Positions 1 to 7,559 of a DNA stretch of 42,670 nucleotides are shown in pieces. This DNA is from Segatella copri (GTDB lineage Bacteria > Bacteroidota > Bacteroidia > Bacteroidales > Bacteroidaceae): contig NZ_JAHOEA010000035.1 in NCBI RefSeq assembly GCF_019127135.1, positions 1-42,670 of the forward strand. Reading direction: 5' to 3'. The first letter of the stretch is position 1, and each line of letters begins with the position of its first letter. The translations under genes and the position numbers were made by a program. The notes under the pieces were generated by a model that saw only the letters and a list, made by a program, of their open reading frames with translations, had not been told where the DNA came from and did no database searches.

Positions 1-38
<38 letters not shown>

Positions 39-299
39 TAAAATATCATTTTTACTTCTTGCCTCATTACTGAAGCAATCGGTGTTTGTTGTCTGTACTT
101 AGGACGAATATCCTTTTCGTTTATTGAAGCTTAGTAAACCTGACTTGTCAATTGCTTGACGGTTCGTTTCTTTTACCCAGTCAACTTTCTTATTTCTAAG
201 AAGTTAACCGCTTCTTGTACTACTTGTCTGTTTATGTAAAATCTTTCAAAGAACTCTTTCTTTATTGCTAAGAGAAAGTGCATTTCTCAAAAGCGAGTG
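39..299 (-). other. rRNA operon leader (external transcribed spacer)
   Basis: About 260 nt between the rRNA promoter and the 16S 5' end, on the minus strand, with no ORF. It is rich in short complementary blocks, as expected for the precursor region that pairs around 16S for processing. This assignment follows from position, not from a recognised processing site. Confidence 0.6.
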
Positions 300-331
300 C
301 AAAAGTACTAACTATTTTCGAAACAGCCAAA
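300..331 (-). promoter_or_regulatory. Bacteroidota-type promoter of the rRNA operon
   Basis: On the minus strand a TTTG (-33, 328-331) is followed after 20 nt by TACTTTTG (-7, 300-307), matching TTTG-N19/20-TAnnTTTG. It points into the 16S leader. Confidence 0.75.
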
Positions 332-612
332 TATTTCTCGAAAAAAGTTGCTTTTTTAGCTGATTTTTAACATCTATAAAGACTTTAAGATACTTCAAGC
401 ATATAAACTCATTATTATATACATGCCCACCCAAGCCTGCGTGTGCGGGCGCACACCTACAAGCGCATTAATAATATTGTACTCATATCCCAAGAGCGAA
501 AAAGCCAGGATTCAACCAATAAGTATTATGCGGAGAGTATATCTATCAAAGAAGAATATTACCATACGAAGAAGAATATTATCGAAGAAAAGGGAGAAAC
601 TCTAAAAAACAT
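332..612. other. Intergenic region between rRNA and sulP promoters
   Basis: No credible gene; the short ORFs here lack family features. A perfect GTGTGCG/CGCACAC hairpin with a GG loop lies at 441-456. An A-rich GAAGAATATTA-like motif recurs at about 550-590. Confidence 0.5.
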
Positions 613-643
613 TTTGCCAATTAAAAAAAATATAGTACCTTTG
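613..643 (+). promoter_or_regulatory. Promoter of sulP
   Basis: TTTG (613-616), 19 nt, then TACCTTTG (636-643): an exact match to the Bacteroidota consensus, about 50 nt upstream of the SulP start codon. Confidence 0.8.
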
Positions 644-695
644 CACAGGTTTTAACGGATAACAAGATTAATTACATATATTTTAAAACTTTCAA

Positions 696-2393
696 ATGAA
701 GGCATTAGCAATTAAGTCGAGTTTGTTTTCCTGTTTGAAGACATACAACAAGAAAACATTCATGTCTGACCTCATGGCAGGTATCATCGTTGGTATCGTA
801 GCCCTGCCTCTGGCCATCGCATTCGGTATCGCTTCTGGCGTGACCCCTGAAAAGGGTATCATCACCGCCATTGTAGCAGGTCTCATCATCTCCATCTTCG
901 GTGGAAGCAAAGTGCAGATTGGTGGTCCTACGGGAGCATTCATCGTTATCATCTATGGCATTATCCAGAAATATGGCATGGAAGGTTTGACGATAGCGAC
1001 ACTGATGGCTGGTCTGTTCCTGGTTCTCTTCGGACTTCTCCGTCTCGGAACCATCATCAAGTACATCCCTTACCCTATCGTTGTGGGATTTACCAGTGGT
1101 ATCGCCGTAACCATCTTCACCACTCAAATCAAGGATCTCTTTGGATTGACATTGACTTCGAACCCATCTGATTTTCTGGAGAAATGGGGCGTCTACTTCC
1201 AAAGCTTTGACACCATAGACCCTTGGTGTGCTCTTATCGGAGTAGTAAGCGTAGTGGTTATCGCCATCACCCCAAAGTTCAGCAAGAAGATTCCGGGCTC
1301 TCTTATTGCCATCATCCTGATGACCGTTGTAGCCTTACTGCTCAAGCAGTTTGCCGGTGTAGAGAGTATCGAGACCATCGGCGACCGCTTTTCTATCAGC
1401 AATGAACTGCCTGCTGCTCAGGTACCAGTCATGAATTGGGAGACCATCAAGAGTCTTGTATCACCAGCTATTACCATCGCCATACTGGGAGCCATTGAGA
1501 GTTTGCTTTCAGCAACTGTTGCCGATGGTGTAATCAGCGACCATCACGACAGTAACACCGAGTTGGTAGCTCAGGGCTTGGCCAATATCGCCTCTCCCCT
1601 CTTTGGCGGTATTCCTGCAACAGGTGCCATTGCCCGCACAATGACCAATATCAATAATGGCGGTAAGACTCCTATTGCAGGTATCATCCACGCCATAGTT
1701 CTGCTGCTCATCTTCCTCTTCCTGATGCCTCTTGCCCAGTACATTCCTATGGCATGTCTTGCCGGTGTATTGGTAGTAGTATCTTACGGAATGAGCGGAT
1801 GGAGAAGTTTCCTGGCATTGATGAAGAATCCGAAGAGCGATGTAACCGTACTTCTGATTACCTTCTTCCTCACCATCATCTTCGATTTGACTGTAGCCAT
1901 CGAGGTGGGTCTGATTATCGCCTGTCTGCTCTTCATGAAGCGAATGAGCGAAACCACCGACGTGACAGCTATTACCGATGATGAGATTGACTTGAATAAG
2001 GAGTTTGACTTCCTCTCTACCAACCTGGAGCACTATACGATTCCGAAGGGCGTAGAGGTATACGAGATCAATGGTCCTTTCTTCTTCGGAGCCGGTAACA
2101 AGTTTGAGGAAGTGATGGCAGCTTTCGGTGATCGCCCTTTAGTACGCGTCATCCGTATGCGCAAGGTTCCATTTGTTGATTCAACCGGTATCCACAACCT
2201 CACCAACCTCTGCGAGATGAGCCAGAAGGAGGACATTCAGGTTGTACTCTCCGGTGTTTGCGAGAAGGTAAACGCTCAGTTGGAAAAGGCTGGTTTCTAC
2301 AATATTCTTGGCAAGGATAATATCACAGATCACATCAGCAAGGCTCTAAAACGTGCTGAAGAGATTATTGAGAAGAAAACTGTTAATAGTTAA
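696..2393 (+). CDS. SulP family inorganic anion transporter with STAS domain
   Basis: A 565-residue inner-membrane transporter of the SulP/SLC26 family, expected to move sulfate, bicarbonate or a similar anion; the substrate cannot be told from sequence. Residues ~20-430 form many hydrophobic segments. The early GIIVGIVALPLAIAFGIASG stretch is the family's N-terminal signature. A cytosolic STAS domain occupies about 450-555, with the conserved VPFVDSTGIHNL motif. Length is normal. The start at 696 follows a strong promoter by about 50 nt. The gene is monocistronic, with a terminator 30 nt after its stop. Its 3' end reads into a short TTAATAGTTAATAGTT repeat. Confidence 0.93.
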   Translation: MKALAIKSSLFSCLKTYNKKTFMSDLMAGIIVGIVALPLAIAFGIASGVTPEKGIITAIVAGLIISIFGGSKVQIGGPTGAFIVIIYGIIQKYGMEGLTIATLMAGLFLVLFGLLRLGTIIKYIPYPIVVGFTSGIAVTIFTTQIKDLFGLTLTSNPSDFLEKWGVYFQSFDTIDPWCALIGVVSVVVIAITPKFSKKIPGSLIAIILMTVVALLLKQFAGVESIETIGDRFSISNELPAAQVPVMNWETIKSLVSPAITIAILGAIESLLSATVADGVISDHHDSNTELVAQGLANIASPLFGGIPATGAIARTMTNINNGGKTPIAGIIHAIVLLLIFLFLMPLAQYIPMACLAGVLVVVSYGMSGWRSFLALMKNPKSDVTVLLITFFLTIIFDLTVAIEVGLIIACLLFMKRMSETTDVTAITDDEIDLNKEFDFLSTNLEHYTIPKGVEVYEINGPFFFGAGNKFEEVMAAFGDRPLVRVIRMRKVPFVDSTGIHNLTNLCEMSQKEDIQVVLSGVCEKVNAQLEKAGFYNILGKDNITDHISKALKRAEEIIEKKTVNS

Positions 2394-2420
2394 TAGTTTA
2401 CAGACTGTAGACCATCAAAT

Positions 2421-2464
2421 AAAAAAGATGCATTGCTGAATATACCAGCAATGCATCTTTTTTT
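2421..2464. terminator. Bidirectional intrinsic terminator after sulP
   Basis: A perfect 15-bp stem AAAGATGCATTGCTG / CAGCAATGCATCTTT (2424-2438, 2446-2460), flanked by A6 on the left and T7 on the right. It can end sulP on the plus strand and the ABC operon on the minus strand. Confidence 0.9.
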
Positions 2465-2477
2465 ATTGTCATCAAGT

Positions 2478-2552
2478 AACCGTTAACTATAAACTGTTAA
2501 CTATCAACTATTATAAAACTGTTAACTATAAACTGTTAACTATCAACTATTA
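2478..2552. repeat. Short tandem repeat GTTAACTATAAACTGTTAAC
   Basis: The unit (GTTAACTATAAACTGTTAACT followed by ATCAACTATTA) occurs twice in tandem between the sulP terminator and the ATPase stop codon. A related TTAATAGTTAATAGTT sits at the end of sulP. It is of the simple dispersed type seen in Bacteroidales intergenic DNA. Confidence 0.75.
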
Positions 2553-3290
2553 CAGAACCTTTCCCAGAAACTCCTGTAATCTTGGCGATTTTGGATGGTT
2601 GAATATTTGCTCAGGAGTTCCGTCTTCCGTGATATAGCCGTCACTGAAGAAAAGTACACGGTTTGCCACTTCTCTGGCAAATCCCATCTCGTGGGTCACC
2701 ACCACCATGGTCATTCCTTCGGCAGCAACATCCTTCATCAGCTGCAGCACCTCGCCCACCATCTCCGGGTCGAGAGCCGAAGTCGGCTCATCGAAGAGGA
2801 GTACCTCTGGATTCATCGCCAAGGCACGGGCGATAGCTACGCGCTGCTTCTGTCCGCCCGAAAGACTGTCGGGATAACTGTCTGCCTTGTCCAGCAATCC
2901 GATGCGGGTCAGGAGTTCCGTTGCCTTCTCATCAGCCTCTTCCCTTGTCATCTTACCCAGTTCTACCGGAGCCAGCATGATGTTGCGGCGTATGGTCATA
3001 TTAGGGAAGAGATTGAACTGCTGGAATACCATACCCACCCTCTGGCGCATCTTGTTGATGTCAACATCCCAGGAAGTAATATCCATACCGTCGATATAGA
3101 TTTTTCCCTCGGTAGGTTCTTCCAGAAGGTTGATGGAACGCAGAAAAGTACTCTTTCCACAACCCGACGGACCGATGATGGCGACCACCTCACCCTGTCT
3201 GACTGAGGTGGTAATGCCTTTCAGCACCTCGTTGTCGCCGAAGCGTTTACGAAGTCCTTCTATCTTGATTATTTCGTTCATTTTATCCAT
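2550..3290 (-). CDS. Polar amino acid ABC transporter, ATP-binding protein
   Basis: A 246-residue ATPase of the GlnQ/HisP class, energising uptake through the fused binding protein-permease encoded 31 nt upstream. Walker [10 protein letters not shown] lies at 40-48, the Q-loop at ~90, the signature LSGGQ at 143-147, Walker B LLFDEP at 164-169, and a VVTHEM switch histidine near 200. Length is normal for the family. Translation may start at the annotated Met or three residues later ([10 protein letters not shown]). It is the last gene of a minus-strand operon and ends at the sulP terminator. Confidence 0.95.
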   Translation of the reverse strand: MDKMNEIIKIEGLRKRFGDNEVLKGITTSVRQGEVVAIIGPSGCGKSTFLRSINLLEEPTEGKIYIDGMDITSWDVDINKMRQRVGMVFQQFNLFPNMTIRRNIMLAPVELGKMTREEADEKATELLTRIGLLDKADSYPDSLSGGQKQRVAIARALAMNPEVLLFDEPTSALDPEMVGEVLQLMKDVAAEGMTMVVVTHEMGFAREVANRVLFFSDGYITEDGTPEQIFNHPKSPRLQEFLGKVL

Positions 3291-3321
3291 TGTTTTAAAG
3301 CTTTTGCCCTTTCAGAATTCC

Positions 3322-4890
3322 TCATTTCCTTTCGCTCTTTCTCAGCCTCTTCTCCAGCCTTCTCACGCCTGCGTTCAGTCCGAGGACAAGAACGAGATAG
3401 AGGCAGGCAACTACGCCCAGCGGCATCATCGCTTCGTAGGTAATGCTTCGGATGATGTCGGAACCCTTGGTCAAATCTACCAGTCCGATATAACCGCTGA
3501 TAGAGGTTTCCTTGAGCAGGGTGATAAGCTCGTTACCCATAGCCGGAAGCACATTCTTGAAGGCTTGCGGAAGGATGATGAGGCGCATCGTCTTGCCATA
3601 CGAAAGGCCGAGACTTCTGCCCGCCTCCATCTGACCATTATCCACCGACATGATGCCCGACCGGATTACCTCGGCAATATAGGCAGCCGAGTTCAAGCCG
3701 AAGGCGATGACAGCCACCAATATCTTATTGACATCCGCAGATGCAAACACCACGTAATAGATGATGAGCAACTGCACCATGGTTGGCGTGCCTCGCATGA
3801 TGGTAAGGTACAGCTGGCAGAGCATGTTCGGAATCTTCCAGTCGCCCTTACGTTCATGACGTGCTCTGACAATGGCTATCAGCGTTCCGAGTATCACGGA
3901 AAGGATGATGGCGAAGAAGGTGATGATGAGCGTATTGCCCAAACCCTGCAACAGATACTGGTAGCGGTTGTCATCTATGAAGCAGGATTTAAACTTATCT
4001 ATCACTCCCGGCTGATTAGCAGTTGCTTTCACATCGCCGGAATTCACCATGATTACCTGTCGCACATCGGCATAGAAATCCGTAAATCCGATATTCTTCT
4101 CCCGTTCAGGAGTAACCGTGATGCCGGCAATACCAGCATCCGCCTTACCAGCCTGTACAGAGGTGATGATGGCATCAAACTCCATATCGAGAATCTCTAC
4201 ATCCACGCCCAGTACATCGCCAATGGCATTTGCCACATCCACGTCGATGCCCACAATCTTGCCATTCTGGTAATATTCGAAAGGCTCGAAGGTAGCGTTG
4301 GTGGCAAAGCGGAGACTCGTCTTCAAGCCGAGTTTCTGCAGCGCTTCCGGTCCCACCTTCTTCACGTCAGAAGTCTTTGGCGTATAAGCCACGGCTATGC
4401 CCCGTTCCAGATGGCGGTTGACGATGGAATCGATAACGCCATTCTCTTTCAGGATACGGATGGCATGATTGATGGACTGCTGCAACTCTGCATGATCCTT
4501 AGCCACGCAGATGGCGAAAGAAGACGCATCGAAGGTTTCGGGCAGGATACGGAGCGATGGGTTCACCCGTTGGAATGCCTTGGCTGGCGCCTCATCGGTC
4601 ACCATGCAGTCTATCTTACCCTGAAGGAGTGCCTGGATGGCATCGGCTCCCTTGTTGTACCGTTCTACCTTGGTACCACCACCTTCCTTTTCCAGCTCCG
4701 TAGCAAGTCCGTCGCTAGTAGTACCGAGCTGCACACCAATCACAGCTCCCTTCAGATCAGCCTTGCTCTTGATGAGCCTGTCAGCATCTGACGCCCCCGA
4801 GCCACACGCCACGAAGAGCACACTCAGAAGTAAAGCCAAGAAACCAAGCTTAAACTTTCCCGTTTTCCTGTATTTCATCATTCCTGGCAT
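3322..4890 (-). CDS. Amino acid ABC transporter: permuted substrate-binding lipoprotein fused to permease
   Basis: A 522-residue fusion for polar amino acid uptake. Residues 1-29 are a lipoprotein signal (lipobox FVAC, Cys29). Residues 41-161 resemble the SECOND half of a GlnH-type protein: DLKGAVIGVQLGTTSD, then a C-terminal-like LKENGVIDSIVNRHL. Residues 192-284 resemble its FIRST half: LRFATNATFEPFEYY, IVGIDVDVANAI, ITVTPEREKNIGFTDFY. The lobes are therefore in swapped order. Residues ~311-517 form the permease with an EAA loop (QMEAGRSLGLSYGKTMRLII). The gene starts 4 nt after the FAD-protein stop codon and precedes the ATPase. Function by family is firm; the amino acid is unknown. Met4 or Met5 could also be the start. 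Confidence 0.92.
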   Translation of the reverse strand: MPGMMKYRKTGKFKLGFLALLLSVLFVACGSGASDADRLIKSKADLKGAVIGVQLGTTSDGLATELEKEGGGTKVERYNKGADAIQALLQGKIDCMVTDEAPAKAFQRVNPSLRILPETFDASSFAICVAKDHAELQQSINHAIRILKENGVIDSIVNRHLERGIAVAYTPKTSDVKKVGPEALQKLGLKTSLRFATNATFEPFEYYQNGKIVGIDVDVANAIGDVLGVDVEILDMEFDAIITSVQAGKADAGIAGITVTPEREKNIGFTDFYADVRQVIMVNSGDVKATANQPGVIDKFKSCFIDDNRYQYLLQGLGNTLIITFFAIILSVILGTLIAIVRARHERKGDWKIPNMLCQLYLTIMRGTPTMVQLLIIYYVVFASADVNKILVAVIAFGLNSAAYIAEVIRSGIMSVDNGQMEAGRSLGLSYGKTMRLIILPQAFKNVLPAMGNELITLLKETSISGYIGLVDLTKGSDIIRSITYEAMMPLGVVACLYLVLVLGLNAGVRRLEKRLRKSERK

Positions 4891-4894
4891 CCGT

Positions 4895-6574
4895 TTATTG
4901 TTGTTTTAAATACTCAGCACACATCTCTGCACATCTTTCTCCGTCCACACCAGCCGATACGATTCCACCTGCATAGCCAGCACCTTCACCGCATGGGAAG
5001 AGTCCCTGGATGCGGACATGCTGCAGGGTTTCGCGGTCACGGACGATGCGGACAGGCGACGAAGTTCTCGTCTCCATCGCTATCAGCGTAGCCTCGTTGG
5101 TCAAGAACCCATGGGCATTCTTGCCGAAGGTCTTGAAGCCTTCCTGCAGACGTTTGCTCACGAAAGACGGCATCCAGAAATGCAACGGACTCGAAATCAA
5201 GCCTGGAGCATAGCTGCTCTTTGGCAGATCATAACTCAAGCGATTGTTCACGAAGTCTGCCATGCGCTGTGCCGGTGCAGTCTGCTTCATGTTGCCCTGC
5301 TGCCAGCATTGCTTTTCCACAATTTCCTGGAAGTACATCATTTGGAGTGAAGAGTGAGGAGTTAAGAGTGAAGAATTCTCCTGTGCCTTCATTTCCTGCT
5401 GTTCGATGACAGCCTGATGCTCCTTCACAAACTGCGCCACATCCTCGGGATGGGTTTCCACCACCATGCCCGAATTGCTCCAGGCAGTACCGCGGTTGCT
5501 CGGACTCATACCGTTCACCACTAACTGTTCCGGTCCGGTGGCTGCCGGAATCACAAAACCGCCCGGACACATACAGAAGCTATAGACACCTCTGCCATCT
5601 ACCTGAGTAACGAAGCTATATTCGGCAGCAGGCAGATATTTTCCTCTACCACTCTTATTGTGATACTGAATCTGGTCGATGAGTTGGGAAGGATGTTCCA
5701 GACGCACACCTACGGCGATGCCTTTTGCCTCGATATCTATCTTTGCCGAAGCGAGATAGCGGTATACATCGCGGGCACTATGACCTGTTGCCAGGATAAC
5801 CGGTCCGCGATAAGTTTCCTCAGCACCCGTAGCCAGATTCACGGCTTCTACGCCTATCACCCTATCGCCAGCTGCAGCATCAGGAGCCGTCAGCTTACCT
5901 TCACTCTCAAGGATCAGACGAATCATCTTGGTCTGGAAATGCACTTCGCCGCCACACTTGATGATGGTGTTGCGCATGTTTTCAATGACGCGTGGCAACT
6001 TGTCGGTACCGATATGCGGATGGGCATCTGCCAGGATATTGGTATTGGCACCATGCTGGCAGAATACGTTCAGAATCTTGTCTACACTTCCCCTTTTCTT
6101 GCTTCGGGTATAGAGTTTGCCGTCACTATAAGCACCGGCTCCACCTTCACCGAAACAGTAGTTGCTCTCCCCATCTACCTTCTGAGTCTTGGTAATGTTA
6201 GAGAGGTCCTTCTTGCGTTCGCGCACATCCTTGCCTCGCTCCAGCACGATAGGACGGTAACCCAGTTCTATCAGGCGCAGGGAAGCAAAGAGACCGCCAG
6301 GTCCCTCACCCACAACGATAACACGAGGTCTGCTGCTCACATCCGGATATTCGGTATGGACATACTGGTCGTCCTGCGGAAATTCGTTGATATAAGCACG
6401 CACCTTCAGATTGACGAAGATGGTGCGCTGACGGGCATCGATGCTTCTCTTCAAAACCCTCACCTGGTTGAGCGTTCTTACATCCAATCCCTTTTCTTTG
6501 GCGAGATAACGCTTGATGCCTTCCTCGCTTGCTGCCTGTTCGGGCAGAATTCTTATCTGATACTCTTGAATCAT
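4895..6574 (-). CDS. NAD(P)/FAD-dependent oxidoreductase (COG2509-type)
   Basis: A 559-residue flavoprotein of the uncharacterised FAD-dependent dehydrogenase family. Residues ~1-75 are the small N-terminal domain of this family. The dinucleotide-binding motif VVGEGPGGLFASLRL is at about 87-102, with LERG downstream. A second flavin motif is the late PCGEGAGYAGGIVSAGVDG. Residues ~398-412 (NSSLLTPHSSLQ) are unlike the family: they are encoded by a GAGTGAAGAGTGAGGAGTTA-type simple repeat otherwise typical of intergenic DNA, so the repeat has been captured in frame. It is the first gene of the minus-strand group with the ABC importer, which starts 4 nt after its stop. The substrate is unknown. 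Confidence 0.88.
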   Translation of the reverse strand: MIQEYQIRILPEQAASEEGIKRYLAKEKGLDVRTLNQVRVLKRSIDARQRTIFVNLKVRAYINEFPQDDQYVHTEYPDVSSRPRVIVVGEGPGGLFASLRLIELGYRPIVLERGKDVRERKKDLSNITKTQKVDGESNYCFGEGGAGAYSDGKLYTRSKKRGSVDKILNVFCQHGANTNILADAHPHIGTDKLPRVIENMRNTIIKCGGEVHFQTKMIRLILESEGKLTAPDAAAGDRVIGVEAVNLATGAEETYRGPVILATGHSARDVYRYLASAKIDIEAKGIAVGVRLEHPSQLIDQIQYHNKSGRGKYLPAAEYSFVTQVDGRGVYSFCMCPGGFVIPAATGPEQLVVNGMSPSNRGTAWSNSGMVVETHPEDVAQFVKEHQAVIEQQEMKAQENSSLLTPHSSLQMMYFQEIVEKQCWQQGNMKQTAPAQRMADFVNNRLSYDLPKSSYAPGLISSPLHFWMPSFVSKRLQEGFKTFGKNAHGFLTNEATLIAMETRTSSPVRIVRDRETLQHVRIQGLFPCGEGAGYAGGIVSAGVDGERCAEMCAEYLKQQ

Positions 6575-6583
6575 TATACTTTA

Positions 6584-6717
6584 TACTTTGAGCTTTGAAC
6601 TTTGAGCTTTGAACTTTATGATTAGTTTTATAAAAGTGACGAGTGACAAGTGACCGATTCCATATTACGGATTTCGCATTACATTCACAATTCACTTTTC
6701 ACTTTCACTTTTTCATG
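6584..6717. repeat. Cluster of three simple intergenic repeat families
   Basis: The gap between two minus-strand genes consists of TTTGAGCTTTGAACTTTGAG (6588-6618), GTGACGAGTGACAAGTGACC (6637-6656) and ATTCAC/TTTCACTTTCACTTT (6683-6715). The same families recur elsewhere in the window. No ORF or clear signal is present otherwise. Confidence 0.7.
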
Positions 6718-7258
6718 CTTCCATTGTAGCCAGCACTTCGAACGTATCCAGCTGATACATGGTGAACTTACCATCTTCCAATGTTGCAAAGGTTGGCGGA
6801 TTGCCACCCTTCGGGAAGGTGATGCTGCCGGTATTTACGATGGCCTGCCCCTTCTCGTTATGAGAGAGTTCCCAGAGATGGGAGTGCCCATAGATCATAG
6901 CCTCGTAAGGACCCTTCGGCATGTTTTCCTTATTGTATACATGTCCATGGGTCAGAAGATAGCGCTTTCCTCCGTCTACCAGCAAGGCATAGGTCTCCAT
7001 GATAGGGAAATCGAGGAGCATCTGGTCTACTTCCGCATCGCAGTTGCCACGCACGGCGATAATCTTATCTGCCAGCGCATTCAGTCTTTCTACGATACCC
7101 TTAGGATCGATTCCTTCCGGAATGCGGTTGCGGGGACCATAATTGATGATATCCCCCATGATGCACATCATGTCACAATGTTCAGCCTCGAAAAAATCGA
7201 GGACCTTTTCCAGGGCTGGCAAACAGCCGTGGATATCTGAGAATAAAAGATATTTCAT
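6713..7258 (-). CDS. Metallophosphoesterase, YfcE-type phosphodiesterase
   Basis: A 181-residue calcineurin-like phosphoesterase close to E. coli YfcE. Dimetal motifs are FSDIHG (near residue 6), MGDIINYGPRN, VRGNCD, LTHGH and IYGHSH, in the canonical order. A longer frame starting at 7300 is rejected: its MHKRHKHNKHKKER extension is low-complexity, lies almost on the promoter, and the conserved MKYLLFSDIHG begins at 7258. Substrate in vivo is unknown (YfcE acts on artificial phosphodiesters). Confidence 0.92.
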   Translation of the reverse strand: MKYLLFSDIHGCLPALEKVLDFFEAEHCDMMCIMGDIINYGPRNRIPEGIDPKGIVERLNALADKIIAVRGNCDAEVDQMLLDFPIMETYALLVDGGKRYLLTHGHVYNKENMPKGPYEAMIYGHSHLWELSHNEKGQAIVNTGSITFPKGGNPPTFATLEDGKFTMYQLDTFEVLATMEA

Positions 7259-7313
7259 TCGTTCCTTCTTATGTTTGTTATGCTTATGTCTTTTATGCAT
7301 TGAATTGCAAGCG

Positions 7314-7345
7314 CAAAATTAAGCAAATAATCCGAAACACCCAAA
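7314..7345 (-). promoter_or_regulatory. Promoter of the metallophosphoesterase gene
   Basis: On the minus strand, TTTG (7342-7345), 20 nt, then TAATTTTG (7314-7321). The start codon at 7258 gives a leader of about 50 nt. Confidence 0.65.
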
Positions 7346-7456
7346 CATTTCAACGTTTTTTATATATATAATAAGGTATAAGGAAGAGGAAGAGCCTGTA
7401 ATTATCTACAGAAATAGCTTTTTTATCTACAATATGCTACTTTTTTGTTAAAATCC
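7346..7456. other. AT-rich spacer between divergent promoters
   Basis: No gene. At 7363-7383 (read on minus) lies CCTTATACCTTATTATATAT, also present at 39811-39830. The rest is AT-rich upstream DNA of the threonine operon. Confidence 0.5.
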
Positions 7457-7487
7457 TTGGCAGTTTGACATATTATTCGTACTTTTG
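7457..7487 (+). promoter_or_regulatory. Promoter of the threonine operon
   Basis: TTGG (7457-7460), 19 nt, TACTTTTG (7480-7487). Transcription should begin near 7493, which excludes a thrA start at 7485. Confidence 0.65.
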
Positions 7488-7506
7488 CCCTCAAGTTCTG
7501 CTTCGG

Positions 7507-7523
7507 CCCCGGTCGTTTCGGGG
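7507..7523 (+). promoter_or_regulatory. Hairpin in the thrA 5' leader
   Basis: CCCCG (7507-7511) and CGGGG (7519-7523) pair around a 7-nt loop in the ~65-nt leader. There is no T-tract and no leader peptide rich in Thr or Ile codons, so an attenuator is not supported; a role in RNA stability or translation is possible. Confidence 0.4.
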
Positions 7524-7559
7524 GAGGCATTACATTACCAACGTAAAATTCAAGAACAT

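Noticed and set aside
3130..4791. 553-residue plus-strand frame
   Set aside because: It runs antisense to the ABC permease fusion, has no domain features and mirrors its codon structure.
7485..7559. N-terminal extension of thrA
   Set aside because: It overlaps the -7 element and adds residues unrelated to aspartate kinases; the family start is MKVLKFGG at 7560.
7493..7559. Threonine attenuator or riboswitch in the thrA leader
   Set aside because: Leader is too short, lacks a Thr/Ile-rich leader peptide and has no T-tract after the hairpin.
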